Source of the DNA: Trematomus loennbergii
Taxonomy: Eukaryota > Chordata > Actinopteri > Perciformes > Nototheniidae
Direction of reading: 5' to 3'
Assembly: GCA_012861695.1 (NCBI GenBank)
Contig: JAAOOA010001645.1
Span: forward strand, 1-64,000
Length of the DNA stretch: 64,000 nucleotides
Of the stretch, positions 1 to 11,465 are shown in pieces (within the stretch, counting starts at the first letter, position 1; each line of letters opens with the position of its first letter). The notes below the pieces were generated by a model. That model had not been told where the DNA came from, ran no database searches, and saw only the letters and a list, made by a program, of their open reading frames with translations. The position numbers and the translations under genes were made by a program.

Positions 1-1086
1 GGCGTCTCGCTACCGGAGGAAACTGGTAATATGACAGTCTTCACTGGGCTCTTCACAGGGTTCTTGACCGGTCTCTTTCCACCGGAGGCTACTGCAAGCA
101 TTACAGTCTTCACTTGGCTCTTCACAGGGTTCTTTACCGGTGTCTTCCCACCGGAGGCTACTGCAAGCATGACAGTCTTCACCGGGCTCCTCACAGGGGT
201 CCCGCTACCGGAGGTTACTGGGGAATGCATGACAGTCTTCACCGGGGTCTTCACAGGGGTCCCGCTACCGGAGGTTACTGGGGAATGCATGACAGTCTTC
301 ACCGGGGTCTTCACAGGGGTCCCGCTACCGGAGGTTACTGGGGAATGCATGACAGTCTTCACCGGGGTCTTCACAGGGGTCCCGCTACCGGAGGTTACTG
401 GGGACTGCATGACAGTCTTCACCGGGGTCTTCACAGGGGTATTGCTGCCTGAGGCTACTGTGTTTATGCCGGAGGTACTTGGGATTGCCAGGCCCTTAAA
501 TCGTATACATTCGTCCTCTTCCTCAAGAACAGCAGCACTCTGCTTCCTGGGTTTTAGCTCCTTTTTCAGCCTGGAGCGCAGGGTCTTCACCTCATCATTG
601 AGGGCATCCTTCTGAGCCCTCAATGCCACATTTTCCAGCATCACCTGCCTGCAGTCCTCGTTGTCACACTCGGTATGGGGAGAAGGGTGGAGGGTGCCCG
701 GGGTATTCCCCCTCATTGTCTATATCCAATGATGTAGCCATTCCAATGATGGGGTTAGTCTCACGGAGGTCATGGAGCAACTGCAGTGCCACACTATGCT
801 TCAGCCTTGCCATGACCTGCTGTGCCTCATGTCGGGACAACTCAGGGTGGTCATGTTTTACATGACGGTCCAGTCTCTTCCCAGCGTACGAACACCCAGC
901 GATGGGACAGGGTTTGGTCCGAACATTTATCCTTCCACTGGCTATTTTCAGGAGGATTCCCCTCTCCTCCAAGTTCCGCACTGCATGCTTGTGCTTAAGG
1001 TGTTTGTTCAATGCCAGATAGAAGAGTCTGCACACCGGGCATTCAGATGACATCCTTACTGAAACACACATAATGAATTTGATCAA
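1..1086 (-). CDS. Two-finger C2H2-like zinc-finger protein with C-terminal 20-residue repeats (partial, frameshifted)
   Basis: Seen: the minus strand from 1086 opens with two zinc-finger-like motifs, C16-x2-C19...H29-x4-H34 and C60-x4-C65...H75-x4-H80, the second followed by LDRHVKHDHPEL-type residues. ATG at 1053 (MSSECPVC) is a better start than 1086 because it lies directly before finger 1. That frame stops at about 664. A second open frame, shifted by one base, carries on to the window edge: a leucine/lysine-rich coiled-coil-like stretch (about 520-665) and then a tandem repeat rich in TPVKTPVKTV and PVTSGSG. The second frame has a stop just upstream of the junction, so a one-base indel near 680-720 or an unseen intron is needed. 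Known: paired C2H2-like fingers usually bind nucleic acid. Inference: one gene, either a young pseudogene or one with a sequence error. I do not recognise the family. The 3' end lies outside the window. Confidence 0.55.
25..475 (-). repeat. Coding minisatellite, 69-bp then 60-bp units
   Basis: Two 69-bp units (from about 33 and 102) are followed by four and a half 60-bp units starting at 171, 231, 291, 351 and 411. Both lengths are multiples of three, so the minus-strand reading frame is kept through all units (20 residues each, TPVKTPVKTV core). The 60-bp units are almost identical, so unit number probably varies between individuals. Confidence 0.85.
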
Positions 1087-1540
1087 AATGATGTTATAGT
1101 TCTCCGTTTATATGCGTTAGCGTGAGCGGTGGTTGCGACACTGGGTCCGATGCATCAATTCATGGTGCATGGACGAAGGGAAGTATTGGGTTACCACCGG
1201 GTCAGATGGTCCCACTTCCGCACCAACGCGGGGCTGGTGATGGCAACATTGGGTCCGATGCATCCATACATGGTGCCCCGACCATGAGAGGGTTTGGGGT
1301 ACCCCGGAACCAGGCACCACCCCAGCAGGAAACGGGTTGTATGGTCAAAGGAGGAAAGAGTGATAGAACCGGGGTAAAGCAAAGAAAGTGTCCGACAATA
1401 GTGACTTGTGAGGCGGCCAGAGAGTCTGTCATATCTCGGTCCTATCCTCCAGGCAACGCTGTGGCCAAAACTGGGCTAAAAACAAAAAAAAACTAAAAAA
1501 TATTTCATCCAGGGAAATTTGGGTGAAAATGAAAAAAAAG
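1087..1540. other. Upstream region of the zinc-finger gene; no gene seen
   Basis: Two diverged copies of a short segment around GGTCCGATGCATC (near 1145 and 1251) lie about 106 bp apart. Short open frames exist on both strands, but none has recognisable domains or consistent codon use. An A-rich stretch lies near 1480-1500. Confidence 0.4.
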
Positions 1541-1957
1541 TACCCAGAAATAGTGCTTCATTAGCCAGCAGCAGTCCCCTGTCGACTCATGTGACATTCC
1601 TCCAGGGTTACATAGAACCAGGGTGTGGGGTCCGAGCCATCTCCGAGACATCTCTAGTCCGTGTTGATAATGGGGGAAATGTACCCCAAAATAGTCCTTC
1701 ATTAGCCAGCAGCAGTCCCCTGTCGACTCATGTGACATTCCTCCAGGGTTACATAGAACCAGGGTGTGGGGTCCGAGCCATCTCCGAGACATCTCTAGTC
1801 CGTGTTGATAATGGGGGAAATGTACCCCAAAATAGTCCTTCATTAGCCAGCAGCAGTCCCCTGTCGACTCATGTGACATTCCTCCAGGGTTACATAGAAC
1901 CAGGGTGTGGGGTCCGAGCCATCTCCGAGACATCTCTAGTCCGTGTTGATAATGAGG
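1541..1957. repeat. 141-bp tandem repeat, three copies
   Basis: The same segment recurs at 1561, 1702 and 1843, a constant 141-bp period with very high identity. Because 141 is 47 codons, open frames run through it on both strands, but the translations are exact repeats with no domain. Confidence 0.9.
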
Positions 1958-2007
1958 TACCCCCAAAAAAGTGCATCATGACTCAGCAATCATCACACTC
2001 AACTTTG

Positions 2008-3500
2008 GTGAGAACCGGGGAAAGGGGTCAAAATGTAAAAAATATACCCCAAAACAGTGCCTCATGACCCCGCAGGAGTCCCCCGCGGACTCCCCTGACA
2101 TTCCTCCATGGTGGAAATCATCCAACTCAACTTTGGTGAGAACCGGGGAAAGGGGTCAAAATGGAAAAATTGTACCCCAAAATAGTGCCTCATGACCCCG
2201 CAAGAGTCCCCCGCGGACTCCCCTGACATTCCTCCATGGTGGAAATCATCCAACTCAACTTTGGTGAAAACCGGGGAAAGGGGTCAAAATGTAAAAATTA
2301 TACCCCCAAATAGTGCCTCATAATCGGGTAGAGTCACCTGCAAAAGTGCCCTCGCATTCCTCCAAGTGTTGGGAGAACCAGGCTGGGGGGTCTTGAGGCA
2401 CAAAATGAGGCCCACTCAGAGTGCTTGGTGAGCGGATACATTCTTCCATGATTTCCAACAGCCGGCGGAGGCCCTCCGATGGCGGGTCACGTTTGCCATT
2501 CGATCAGTGAGAGGAGAGAGGAGAGGAGAGGAGAGGAGGAGGAGAACGCAGCAAAAATGGTCAAAATCCGTCAACGTACGGGGTGAAACGGCTGTACTAG
2601 AGCCCTGGGGGGGCACCCGGGACCGGGCAGTGCCCCCGGGAGAAGGAACCGGGTCAAACGGGCCAAAACAGGAAAAAAAAAAAATAAAAAGAACCGGGCA
2701 AAAGGGGGGAAAATGTGAAAAAAGTGTCCGAAAATAGTGCCTCATGACCCCGCAAGAGTCCCCCGCGGACTCCCCTGACATTCCTCCATGGAGGAAATCA
2801 TCCAACTCAACTTTGGTGAGAACCGGGGAAAGGGGTCAAAATGGAAAAATTGTACCCCAGAATAGTGCCTCATGACCCGCAAGAGTCCCCCGCGGACTCC
2901 CCTGACATTCCTCCATGGAGGAAATCATCCAACTCAACTTTGGTGAGAACCGGGGAAAGGGGTCAAAATGGAAAAATTGTACCCCAGAATAGTGCCTCAT
3001 GACCCGCAAGAGTCCCCCGCGGACTCCCCTGACATTCCTCCATGGAGGAAATCATCCAACTCAACTTTGGTGAGAACCGGGGAAAGGGGTCAAAATGGAA
3101 AAATTGTACCCCAGAATAGTGCCTCATGACCCGCAAGAGTCCCCCGCGGACTCCCCTGACATTCCTCCATGGAGGAAATCATCCAACTCAACTTTGGTGA
3201 GAACCGGGGAAAGGGGTCAAAATGGAAAAATTGTACCCCAGAATAGTGCCTCATGACCCGCAAGAGTCCCCCGCGGACTCCCCTGACATTCCTCCATGGA
3301 GGAAATCATCCAACTCAACTTTGGTGAGAACCGGGGAAAGGGGTCAAAATGGAAAAATTGTACCCCAGAATAGTGCCTCATGACCCCGCAAGAGTCCCCC
3401 GCGGACTCCCCTGACATTCCTCCATGGAGGAAATCATCCAACTCAACTTTGGTGAAAACCGTGGAAAGGGGTCAAAATGTAAAAATTATACCCCCAAATA
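2008..3500. repeat. 127/128-bp satellite-like tandem array, interrupted
   Basis: The unit around CCCCCGCGGACTCCCCTGAC recurs with an exact 127-bp step at 2821, 2948, 3075, 3202 and 3329; a one-base C insertion gives 128. The first block (about 2008-2310) is separated from the second (about 2738-3500) by unrelated sequence, including a purine-rich AGAGG stretch (2505-2545). Central units are nearly identical, which indicates recent unequal exchange. Confidence 0.9.
2313..2464 (+). repeat. 152-bp direct repeat, copy 1
   Basis: This segment, ending in TTTCCAACAGCCG, is repeated almost without change at 3619-3770, 1306 bp downstream. The two copies bracket the second satellite block, so the block and its edge probably expanded together. 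Confidence 0.85.
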
Positions 3501-3618
3501 GTGCCTCAAAATCGGGTAGAGTCACCGGGAAAGTGCCCTCGCATTCCTCCAGGGCTCAAAATGTCACACTTAAACTATTTGGAGAACCGGGAAAATGTAA
3601 AAAATAAGCCCCAAAATA

Positions 3619-3770
3619 GAGCCTCATAATCGGGTAGAGTCACCTGCAAAAGTGCCCTCGCATTCCTCCAAGTGTTGGGAGAACCAGGCTGGGGGGTCTT
3701 GAGGCACAAAATGAGGCCCACTCAGAGTGCTTGGTGAGCGGATACATTCTTCCATGATTTCCAACAGCCG
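3619..3770 (+). repeat. 152-bp direct repeat, copy 2
   Basis: Partner of 2313-2464. It ends at the same CAACAGCCG motif, after which the two loci diverge; this copy runs into the long tandem duplication starting at 3855. Confidence 0.85.
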
Positions 3771-3854
3771 TATTTTTTCTGAGTCCACCCAAAAACTGGG
3801 TTTCTGATTTCGTGCGGAAGGTAGTCTGAAAAACATGGATGAATCTTTTTGACA

Positions 3855-6080
3855 GAGAAGTGGAAATGAAGCCCAGGGACTTTTTCCCCTTCTCCGTTGT
3901 ACCAACCATCGGAGAAGGGGAAAAATCGGGCCGAAGCGCCAAACACCTGGCCACTACTCCCGTTGGCACTTAGAAAAAATTTCACAATTTTTCAAAACTT
4001 CATTTTTGATTATTTTAAGATATAATTAAGCGTTTTCTTCACTTTTTTTTTTGCTCCACGGGTGGGGGCGCCTGGCAGGCCGCCTATGAGCACCCAAATT
4101 CGGCCTGGATCATCCAGGATTTGTGGGAAAAAATCCATAAACTGACTAAATCACCCAGAGAGGTCCCCTACCTAGCCCAAATATATATAATACAAATACA
4201 TTTAAATAGTAAAAGGTGCACTTGTGCTCTGCATTACCCGGAATTTTATTTTCATAGCCCCATGATAGTGATTAAAAATCATTTTCATGGGAAAAAGTGT
4301 TAAAACGCCTGATTAAATTATATGCAGGACCCCAGTGAGCTCCAGACTATGTGCATTGTGTTGGGGAACCATATAAATGATAGAATAAATGCATTCAAAT
4401 GCAAAAATAATGATTTAAAATCATTTTAGGGGGACAATTGTGGAGAGGAGCCTGAAAATGACTCTGTTTTAAGATATAATTAAGCGTTTTCTTCACTTTT
4501 TTTTGCTTTCCACGGGTGGGGACGCCTGGCAGGCCGCCTAAGAGCACCCAAATTCGGCCTGGATCATCCAGGATTTGTGGGCAAAGCTCCATAAACTGAC
4601 TAAATCACCCAGAGAGGTCCCCTTTCTAGCCCAATATATATAATACAAATACATTTAAATAGTAAAAGGTGCACTTGTGCTCTGCATTACCGGGAATTTT
4701 ATTTTCATAGCCCCATGATAGTGATTAAAAATCATTTTCATGGGAAAAAGTGTTAAAACGCCTGATTAAATGATATGCAGGACCCCAGTGAGCTCCAGAC
4801 TATGTGCATTGTGTTGGGGAACCATATAAATGATAGAATACATGCATTTAAATGCAAAAATAATGATTTTAAATCATTTTAGGGGGACAATTGTGGAGAG
4901 GAGCCTGAAAAAGACTCTGCAGCACCCCGGATAACTACCACTTCATCTGGTTTAAATGTGGTGGTGATAGTGGCATTAACTAGTACCCAGTACTGGGAGA
5001 GAACCAGGTTACAGCACATGTCTTTTCGACCCAGGAAAGAGTGCTCGAAAGCTGGCTACAGCATAGTCACAGTGTGGAGGAACATGTTTCAAATGACAGC
5101 ACACTGCTGCTTGTTGGCAGGCTGACTCACTTCACTGGTCTCACACACACAGCCAGGGGGGAGAAAGAGGACACATTGACCCAGGAAAGAAGCCTCAAAA
5201 CACAGGTAAAAGTGTGTTAAACTGTGGGGGAACATGTTTCAAATGACAGCACACTGCTGCTTGTTGGCAGGCTGACTCACTTCACTTGTCTCACACACAC
5301 CCAGGGGGGGAGAAAGAGGACACATTGACCCAGGAAAGAGTGCTCGAAAGCTGGCTACAGCATAGTCACAGTGTGGAGGAACATGTTTCAAATGACAGCA
5401 CACTGCTGCTTGTTGGCAGGCTGACTCACTTCACTGGTCTCACACACACAGCCAGGGGGGAGAAAGAGGACACATTGACCCAGGAAAGAAGCCTCAAAAC
5501 ACAGGTAAAAGTGTGTTAAACTGTGGGGGAACATGTTTCAAATGACAGCACACTGCTGCTTGTTGGCAGGCTGACTCACTTCACTTGTCTCACACACACC
5601 CAGGGGGGGAAAGATAACACTTGTACCCAGGAATAAGTCTTTGAAAGGCGGGGAAAAGTTGTTTGAAATAGTATAATACCTCCAGGCCGCTTAACTGCAC
5701 TTTACCACCCAGAAATAATGTTTAAATGGTCGGGGAAAGTATTTTTAAATGTCTGGAAGAGAGTTTTAGACAGTCATTTTGCACGAAATTATTTAACATA
5801 GACGCTCTCCTGAAAATGCACAGAATATGTGCTTTTTCAGGAGACCGTTAATGTTAAATGATTTCTTGCAAAATGACTGGCTAAAACCCCGGAATAAATG
5901 TTTGAAAAGCTGGGAAAAGTTGTTAAAAATAGGCTGATATCTCCAGGGCGCATCACCAAAAATGTACAAGCCAGGGAAGATGCCTGAATCCCGGATACTT
6001 TAGGTCTGTCACTTAGGGTGACCGCACCACTCCGACGCTCCCGAGAGCGGACGTCCATTGTTTGCAAGGCACCTAAGAGG
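3855..6080. repeat. Large tandem duplication, unit 1 (2.2 kb)
   Basis: The sequence starting GAGAAGTGGAAATGAAGCCC at 3855 starts again at 6081, and both copies run in parallel to the motif GGCACCTAAGAGGGAG. Each contains two tandem copies of a 454-bp AT-rich unit (here 4015 and 4469), a block of 140-150-bp units with AACATGTTTCAAATGACAGC (here 5091, 5231, 5380, 5530), a 123-bp hairpin, and a single-copy tail. No coding sequence is convincing; short open frames are repeated in each unit. Confidence 0.9.
5764..5886. repeat. 123-bp imperfect hairpin
   Basis: The outer arms begin TTTTAGACAGTCATTTTGC and pair with the reverse complement of the sequence ending at 5886, with a few mismatches. Between them a second arm pair, CTCCTGAAAATGCAC and GTGCTTTTTCAGGAG, continues the stem, leaving a loop of about 7 nt. 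It could be a small MITE or a hairpin RNA source; I see no terminal duplication. Confidence 0.8.
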
Positions 6081-8457
6081 GAGAAGTGGAAATGAAGCCC
6101 AGGGACTTTTTCCCCTTCTCCGTTGTACCAACCATCGGAGAAGGGGAAAAATCGGGCCGAAGCGCCAAACACCTGGCCACTACTCCCGTTGGCACTTAGA
6201 AAAAATTTCACAATTTTTCAAAACTTCATTTTTGATTATTTTAAGATATAATTAAGCGTTTTCTTCACTTTTTTTTTGCTCCACGGGTGGGGGCGCCTGG
6301 CAGGCCGCCTATGAGCACCCAAATTCGGCCTGGATCATCCAGGATTTGTGGGAAAAAATCCATAAACTGACTAAATCACCCAGAGAGGTCCCCTACCTAG
6401 CCCAAATATATATAATACAAATACATTTAAATAGTAAAAGGTGCACTTGTGCTCTGCATTACCCGGAATTTATTTTCATAGCCCCATGATAGTGATTAAA
6501 AATCATTTTCATGGGAAAAAGTGTTAAAACGCCTGATTAAATTATATGCAGGACCCCAGTGAGCTCCAGACTATGTGCATTGTGTTGGGGAACCATATAA
6601 ATGATAGAATAAATGCATTCAAATGCAAAAATAATGATTTAAAATCATTTTAGGGGGACAATTGTGGAGAGGAGCCTGAAAATGACTCTGTTTTAAGATA
6701 TAATTAAGCGTTTTCTTCACTTTTTTTGCTTTCCACGGGTGGGGACGCCTGGCAGGCCGCCTAAGAGCACCCAAATTCGGCCTGGATCATCCAGGATTTG
6801 TGGGCAAAGCTCCATAAACTGACTAAATCACCCAGAGAGGTCCCCTTTCTAGCCCAAATATATATAATACAAATACATTTAAATAGTAAAAGGTGCACTT
6901 GTGCTCTGCATTACCGGGAATTTTATTTTCATAGCCCCATGATAGTGATTAAAAATCATTTTCATGGGAAAAAGTGTTAAAACGCCTGATTAAATGATAT
7001 GCAGGACCCCAGTGAGCTCCAGACTATGTGCATTGTGTTGGGGAACCATATAAATGATAGAATACATGCATTTAAATGCAAAAATAATGATTTAAAATCA
7101 TTTTAGGGGGACAATTGTGGAGAGGAGCCTGAAAAAGACTCTGCAGCACCCCGGATAACTACCACTTCATCTGGTTTAAATGTGGTGGTGATAGTGGCAT
7201 TAACTAGTACCCAGTACTGGGAGAGAACCAGGTTACAGCACATGTCTTTTCGACCCAGGAAAGAGTGCTCGAAAGCTGGCTACAGCATAGTCACAGTGTG
7301 GGGGAACATGTTTCAAATGACAGCACACTGCTGCTTGTTGGCAGGCTGACTCACTTCACTTGTCTCTCACACACAGCCAGGGGGGAGAAAGAGGACACAT
7401 TGACCCAGGAAAGAAGCCTCAAAACACAGGTAAAAGTGTGTTAAACTGTGGGGGAACATGTTTCAAATGACAGCACACTGCTGCTTGTTGGCAGGCTGAC
7501 TCACTTCACTTGTCTCACACACACCCAGGGGGGGGGAGAAAGAGGACACATTGACCCAGGAAAGAGTGCTCGAAAGCTGGCTACAGCATAGTCACAGTGT
7601 GGAGGAACATGTTTCAAATGACAGCACACTGCTGCTTGTTGGCAGGCTGACTCACTTCACTGGTCTCACACACCCAGGGGGGGGAGAAAGAGGACACATT
7701 GACCCAGGAAAGAGTGCTCGAAAGCTGGCTACAGCATAGTCACAGTGTGGAGGAACATGTTTCAAATGACAGCACACTGCTGCTTGTTGGCAGGCTGACT
7801 CACTTCACTGGTCTCACACACACAGCCAGGGGGGAGAAAGAGGACACATTGACCCAGGAAAGAAGCCTCAAAACACAGGTAAAAGTGTGTTAAACTGTGG
7901 GGGAACATGTTTCAAATGACAGCACACTGCTGCTTGTTGGCAGGCTGACTCACTTCACTTGTCTCACACACACCCAGGGGGGGAAAGATAACACTTGTAC
8001 CCAGGAATAAGTCTTTGAAAGGCGGGGAAAAGTTGTTTGAAATAGTATAATACCTCCAGGCCGCTTAACTGCACTTTACCACCCAGAAATAATGTTTAAA
8101 TGGTCGGGGAAAGTATTTTTAAATGTCTGGAAGAGAGTTTTAGACAGTCATTTTGCACGAAATTATTTAACATAGACGCTCTCCTGAAAATGCACAGAAT
8201 ATGTGCTTTTTCAGGAGACCGTTAATGTTAAATGATTTCTTGCAAAATGACTGGCTAAAACCCCGGAATAAATGTTTGAAAAGCTGGGAAAAGTTGTTAA
8301 AAATAGGCTGATATCTCCAGGGCGCATCACCAAAAATGTACAAGCCAGGGAAGATGCCTGAATCCCGGATACTTTAGGTCTGTCACTTAGGGTGACCGCA
8401 CCACTCCGACGCTCCCGAGAGCGGACGTCCATTGTTTGCAAGGCACCTAAGAGGGAG
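6081..8457. repeat. Large tandem duplication, unit 2 (2.4 kb)
   Basis: Second copy of 3855-6080. The offset is 2226 bp at the start and 2374 bp at the hairpin. The 148-bp difference equals one extra internal 140-150-bp unit (five here, four in unit 1). The copies are otherwise almost identical, which fits a recent duplication followed by slippage inside the short array. Confidence 0.9.
8138..8260. repeat. 123-bp imperfect hairpin, second copy
   Basis: Copy of 5764-5886 carried by the tandem duplication, 2374 bp downstream, with the same arms and the same inner stem. Confidence 0.8.
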
Positions 8458-10666
8458 TACGCACATACACAGTGTACCCGCGACTCTTACAATGAAGGCT
8501 GGATAATCAGCTCACAGCATATAAAATGGCATATAGGTGTAAGCAGGGGTAAAGTGCTATTTTATAAATTAAAATTATTAGTAATTATGGCGTTACAAGC
8601 TCCATAGTTGTATTTATCATCTAAATTTGCCGAAACAAGTTTAATATTCTGAAAGCCAAGACTTTGTTTATTTAAAATCAGATGAAAACAAACTGTAACG
8701 GACCCTGCCGTGTTATCTTGATATTTCCGGCACAGACCCTTTCATACCGGCAATGCGCGATAGAAACAAGAGGAACTGCGACAGCATAAATATGCGAACA
8801 CAAACCTTAACCTACAGACTGCTGGAGAAGAGATATCACAGGGGGGGGGGGGGTTGGGACACACACATTCCGATGGCCAATTCGTTTTAAACAAAGAGTA
8901 GGCTATACTCAACATAAGGCGCATTGTGGGGTGGGGGCTGGTGAACGGTATGGTCAATGTTTGTAAACACTGTGACATTTTGACTTTATTTCATATTACT
9001 GTTTTGCCTGGCTGGACCTGTAATTTACAGGAAAGGAGTGCACGCTACTAAAGAGACACGCTACCATGGAAACCAAACAATGGTGTTGCTGTATTGAAGT
9101 CCGAGTGGAAACAGTCGTATTTGGAGCGTTATGTTAGAATGAAACAGCGAGGTTGTGACTCACAAAAAAAAAGTGTTACTTCACTAACTGTAAGCTTGTC
9201 ATTCAGAGTAACCTACAGTTAACTTAACTGTTGGAAAAGAAAGATCAGGGGGGGGGGGGGAGAGCTGTGATGGGCCATTAGGAGTGTAAACACACAGCTG
9301 AGAGCTGCCGTTTCATTCTGACGGTTTAAAAAACAGTAACAACGGACTATTTTTCTTAGCGGATGCATGTAAATTTAAATCAATACATAGAACTATTTTT
9401 TAAATCAATAAAAATATTTTGTAAATCCATAAAAGCATTTTAATTAATATTGGGAGTCATGTCGTTACTTTGTTGAGAATGTGGCCATGTAATAAGCGGG
9501 ATAATTTGCAGCGACTTGGTCATTATGGGGAAAAATAACACCCAGGGATCAGTAATTTTTAGTGAATTACTGAGTTTAGGCACGTTAATAACATTTTAAT
9601 GAAGTTGAATACAGTCAACTGTAAATAAAAAGTCATGAAAGAGATAAGGAGGAGAAAAGGTTTAAGGAAGTAAGCAAGGAATACAGAATGTTTCGTTACG
9701 TAACTTTGTTGAGAATGTGGCCATGTAATACACGGGAAAAATAACACCCATCCTGATCGTTTCAATGAAGTTGAATACAGAATATTCATATTTGTCAGTG
9801 ATTTCATGTCAATTCGGCGAACATAAACAATGATGATGATTAAATTAGGATTAAAAATCGGGAGAGCCGGCTCGTTCGTTTTTTTCGACTAAACAACATT
9901 ATTTTGTTAAATAACAACATGGTGATGTTTTGTAAATGATTACATGTCTTATTTAGCACAGACTATGATCCTATCCGTGACATATGGATCTTAACAAAGA
10001 TCCGCTATACATTAGTACCAGACATATTGTGGTGATTGACATTATTCACCCACGGATCTATGGGTTGGGGTATTGTTCCGCACGGACATTTTAGTGAACC
10101 AGACCAGCTGTTTCCGCCGGTCTTCGCTTCCCGGGCATGAAGTTGTTTACATGTGTGTTCAGATGCTAAAAAAAGTTTAGCTTTTACTTTTGATACCCCG
10201 CCTCCGACTCCCGTCTCTCGGCACCACAACATCCAGTTTACTGTATCGAAGTTGATTTCACATGAGCTCCAGTGTGGAACCCCACTGCACCCCCTGGTGG
10301 ATCAATGATCCATTGCAGCGGCTTCACAATAATTAAATGTATTTATCACGGGGGCGGTATCAAGTCAGACTGGGGGCCGGCCGGCCATCACGGAACGTGC
10401 ACGAACCGATCACGACCCTCGCATTTTAAACTGTCCAAAATAAGACGCTTCATCTGTATATGCTGTTTATATTGCTTGTAATTGGGATTAAGTAAACATC
10501 TGTTGAGTATTTTTTTATTTTTTTTTACACGTCTTTTTATTTCATTATAGTGTACAATAATCGATGCCATTTCATTTATATTGTAATATCACAGTACACT
10601 CACTACACTCCCCCCTCCCTCCCTCCACCACACATACCCGCACAGGCAAAACCAAAAAATGCTTAT
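8458..10666. other. AT-rich intergenic DNA with old interspersed repeat pieces
   Basis: No gene seen. 8458-8560 matches the left part of the hAT at 60293-61328 (shared ACCCGCGACT and AATCAGCTCA). 9040-9110 matches 20692-20762 (shared CTACCATGGAAACCAAACAA). 9455-9510 and 9690-9745 are two copies of TTTGTTGAGAATGTGGCCAT. 10440-10505 matches 42550-42605, part of the piggyBac relic there. Poly-G runs occur near 8840 and 9250. Confidence 0.6.
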
Positions 10667-10734
10667 CAATATAACAACCCTGTCTCCTACAAATTACGTT
10701 CCCACAGAACTAAACTGCATTCTCAATTACGTTT

Positions 10735-11025
10735 AGCTAGAAACGTATTTTCTCCCACGTTACGTTTGTTATGAACGTATCTCAAATACGTTTATTTTCT
10801 ACATATCTTCTAGAAACATATTTTCTCCCACGTTACGTTTGTTAGGAACGTATCTCAAATACGTTTATTTTCTACATATCTTCTAGAAACATATTTTCTC
10901 CCACGTTACGTTTGTTATGAACGTATCTCAAATACGTTTATTTTCTACATATCTTCTAGAAACATATTTTCCCACGTTACGTTTGTTATTAACGTATCTT
11001 AAATACGTTTATTTTCTACATATCT
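10735..11025. repeat. 73-bp subterminal tandem repeats, left arm
   Basis: About four units with the core CCCACGTTACGTTTGTTA recur at 73, 73 and 71 bp spacing (for example 10801, 10874, 10947, 11018). Each unit contains several ACGTA/TACGT motifs, a layout expected of transposase binding sites near an element end. Confidence 0.85.
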
Positions 11026-11192
11026 TTGCCATTTATTGTCTTGCTTATAATAATGATAATAGTCATTTATAAATATCATTTTAGAGCATACTTTGAAATC
11101 GACGATCGGGCTCGATATCCTATGGTTAAATTCAAATCAGTAGGCGAGGCTGTAAATTCGCCAGCTGCGAGGCAGAAAATAATAGTTTTAAC

Positions 11193-11318
11193 ATGCCAAA
11201 AAGCTGCTGTGTCGTTTATTGCACCTCAAACATTAAAACAAATCCAGAGTTACGTGTTTCTGTACTTCCTCTAGAAAGGAAAGTATACAACAGAAGAGCT
11301 CTGTGGCTTCAGGCTTGA
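11193..11318 (+). pseudogene. THAP domain N-terminus, left arm of the P-like element
   Basis: ATG at 11193 opens a 41-codon frame starting MPKSCCVVYCTSN and ending RALWLQA before TGA at 11316. MPKSCC...C near the start and a later W-L-Q-A are hallmarks of the N-terminal half of a THAP zinc finger (C2CH). The second half (CxxH and the AVPTIF-like box) is not found downstream in any frame, so this is a truncated exon or an exon missing its partner. THAP domains bind transposon ends. Similar starts occur in P and Kolobok transposases, so the domain alone does not fix the superfamily. Confidence 0.6.
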
Positions 11319-11465
11319 TCGCCGTTCAAATGACAGCTGGTTTCCCCAAAAGTGGGCGGGGCTGTAAAGTGACGTAGGACAGATCCTCAGCTCGCTGATT
11401 GGATGTTTTAGCCGCAATGCACGTCGGGATATGGTGTTAATGCGATATGAAATCCGGAAAAAAAA

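Noticed and set aside
1505..3607. Repeat-bearing open frames on both strands
   Set aside because: The periods 141 and 127 bp create open frames by chance; the translations repeat exactly and differ between units only where the DNA does. No domain.
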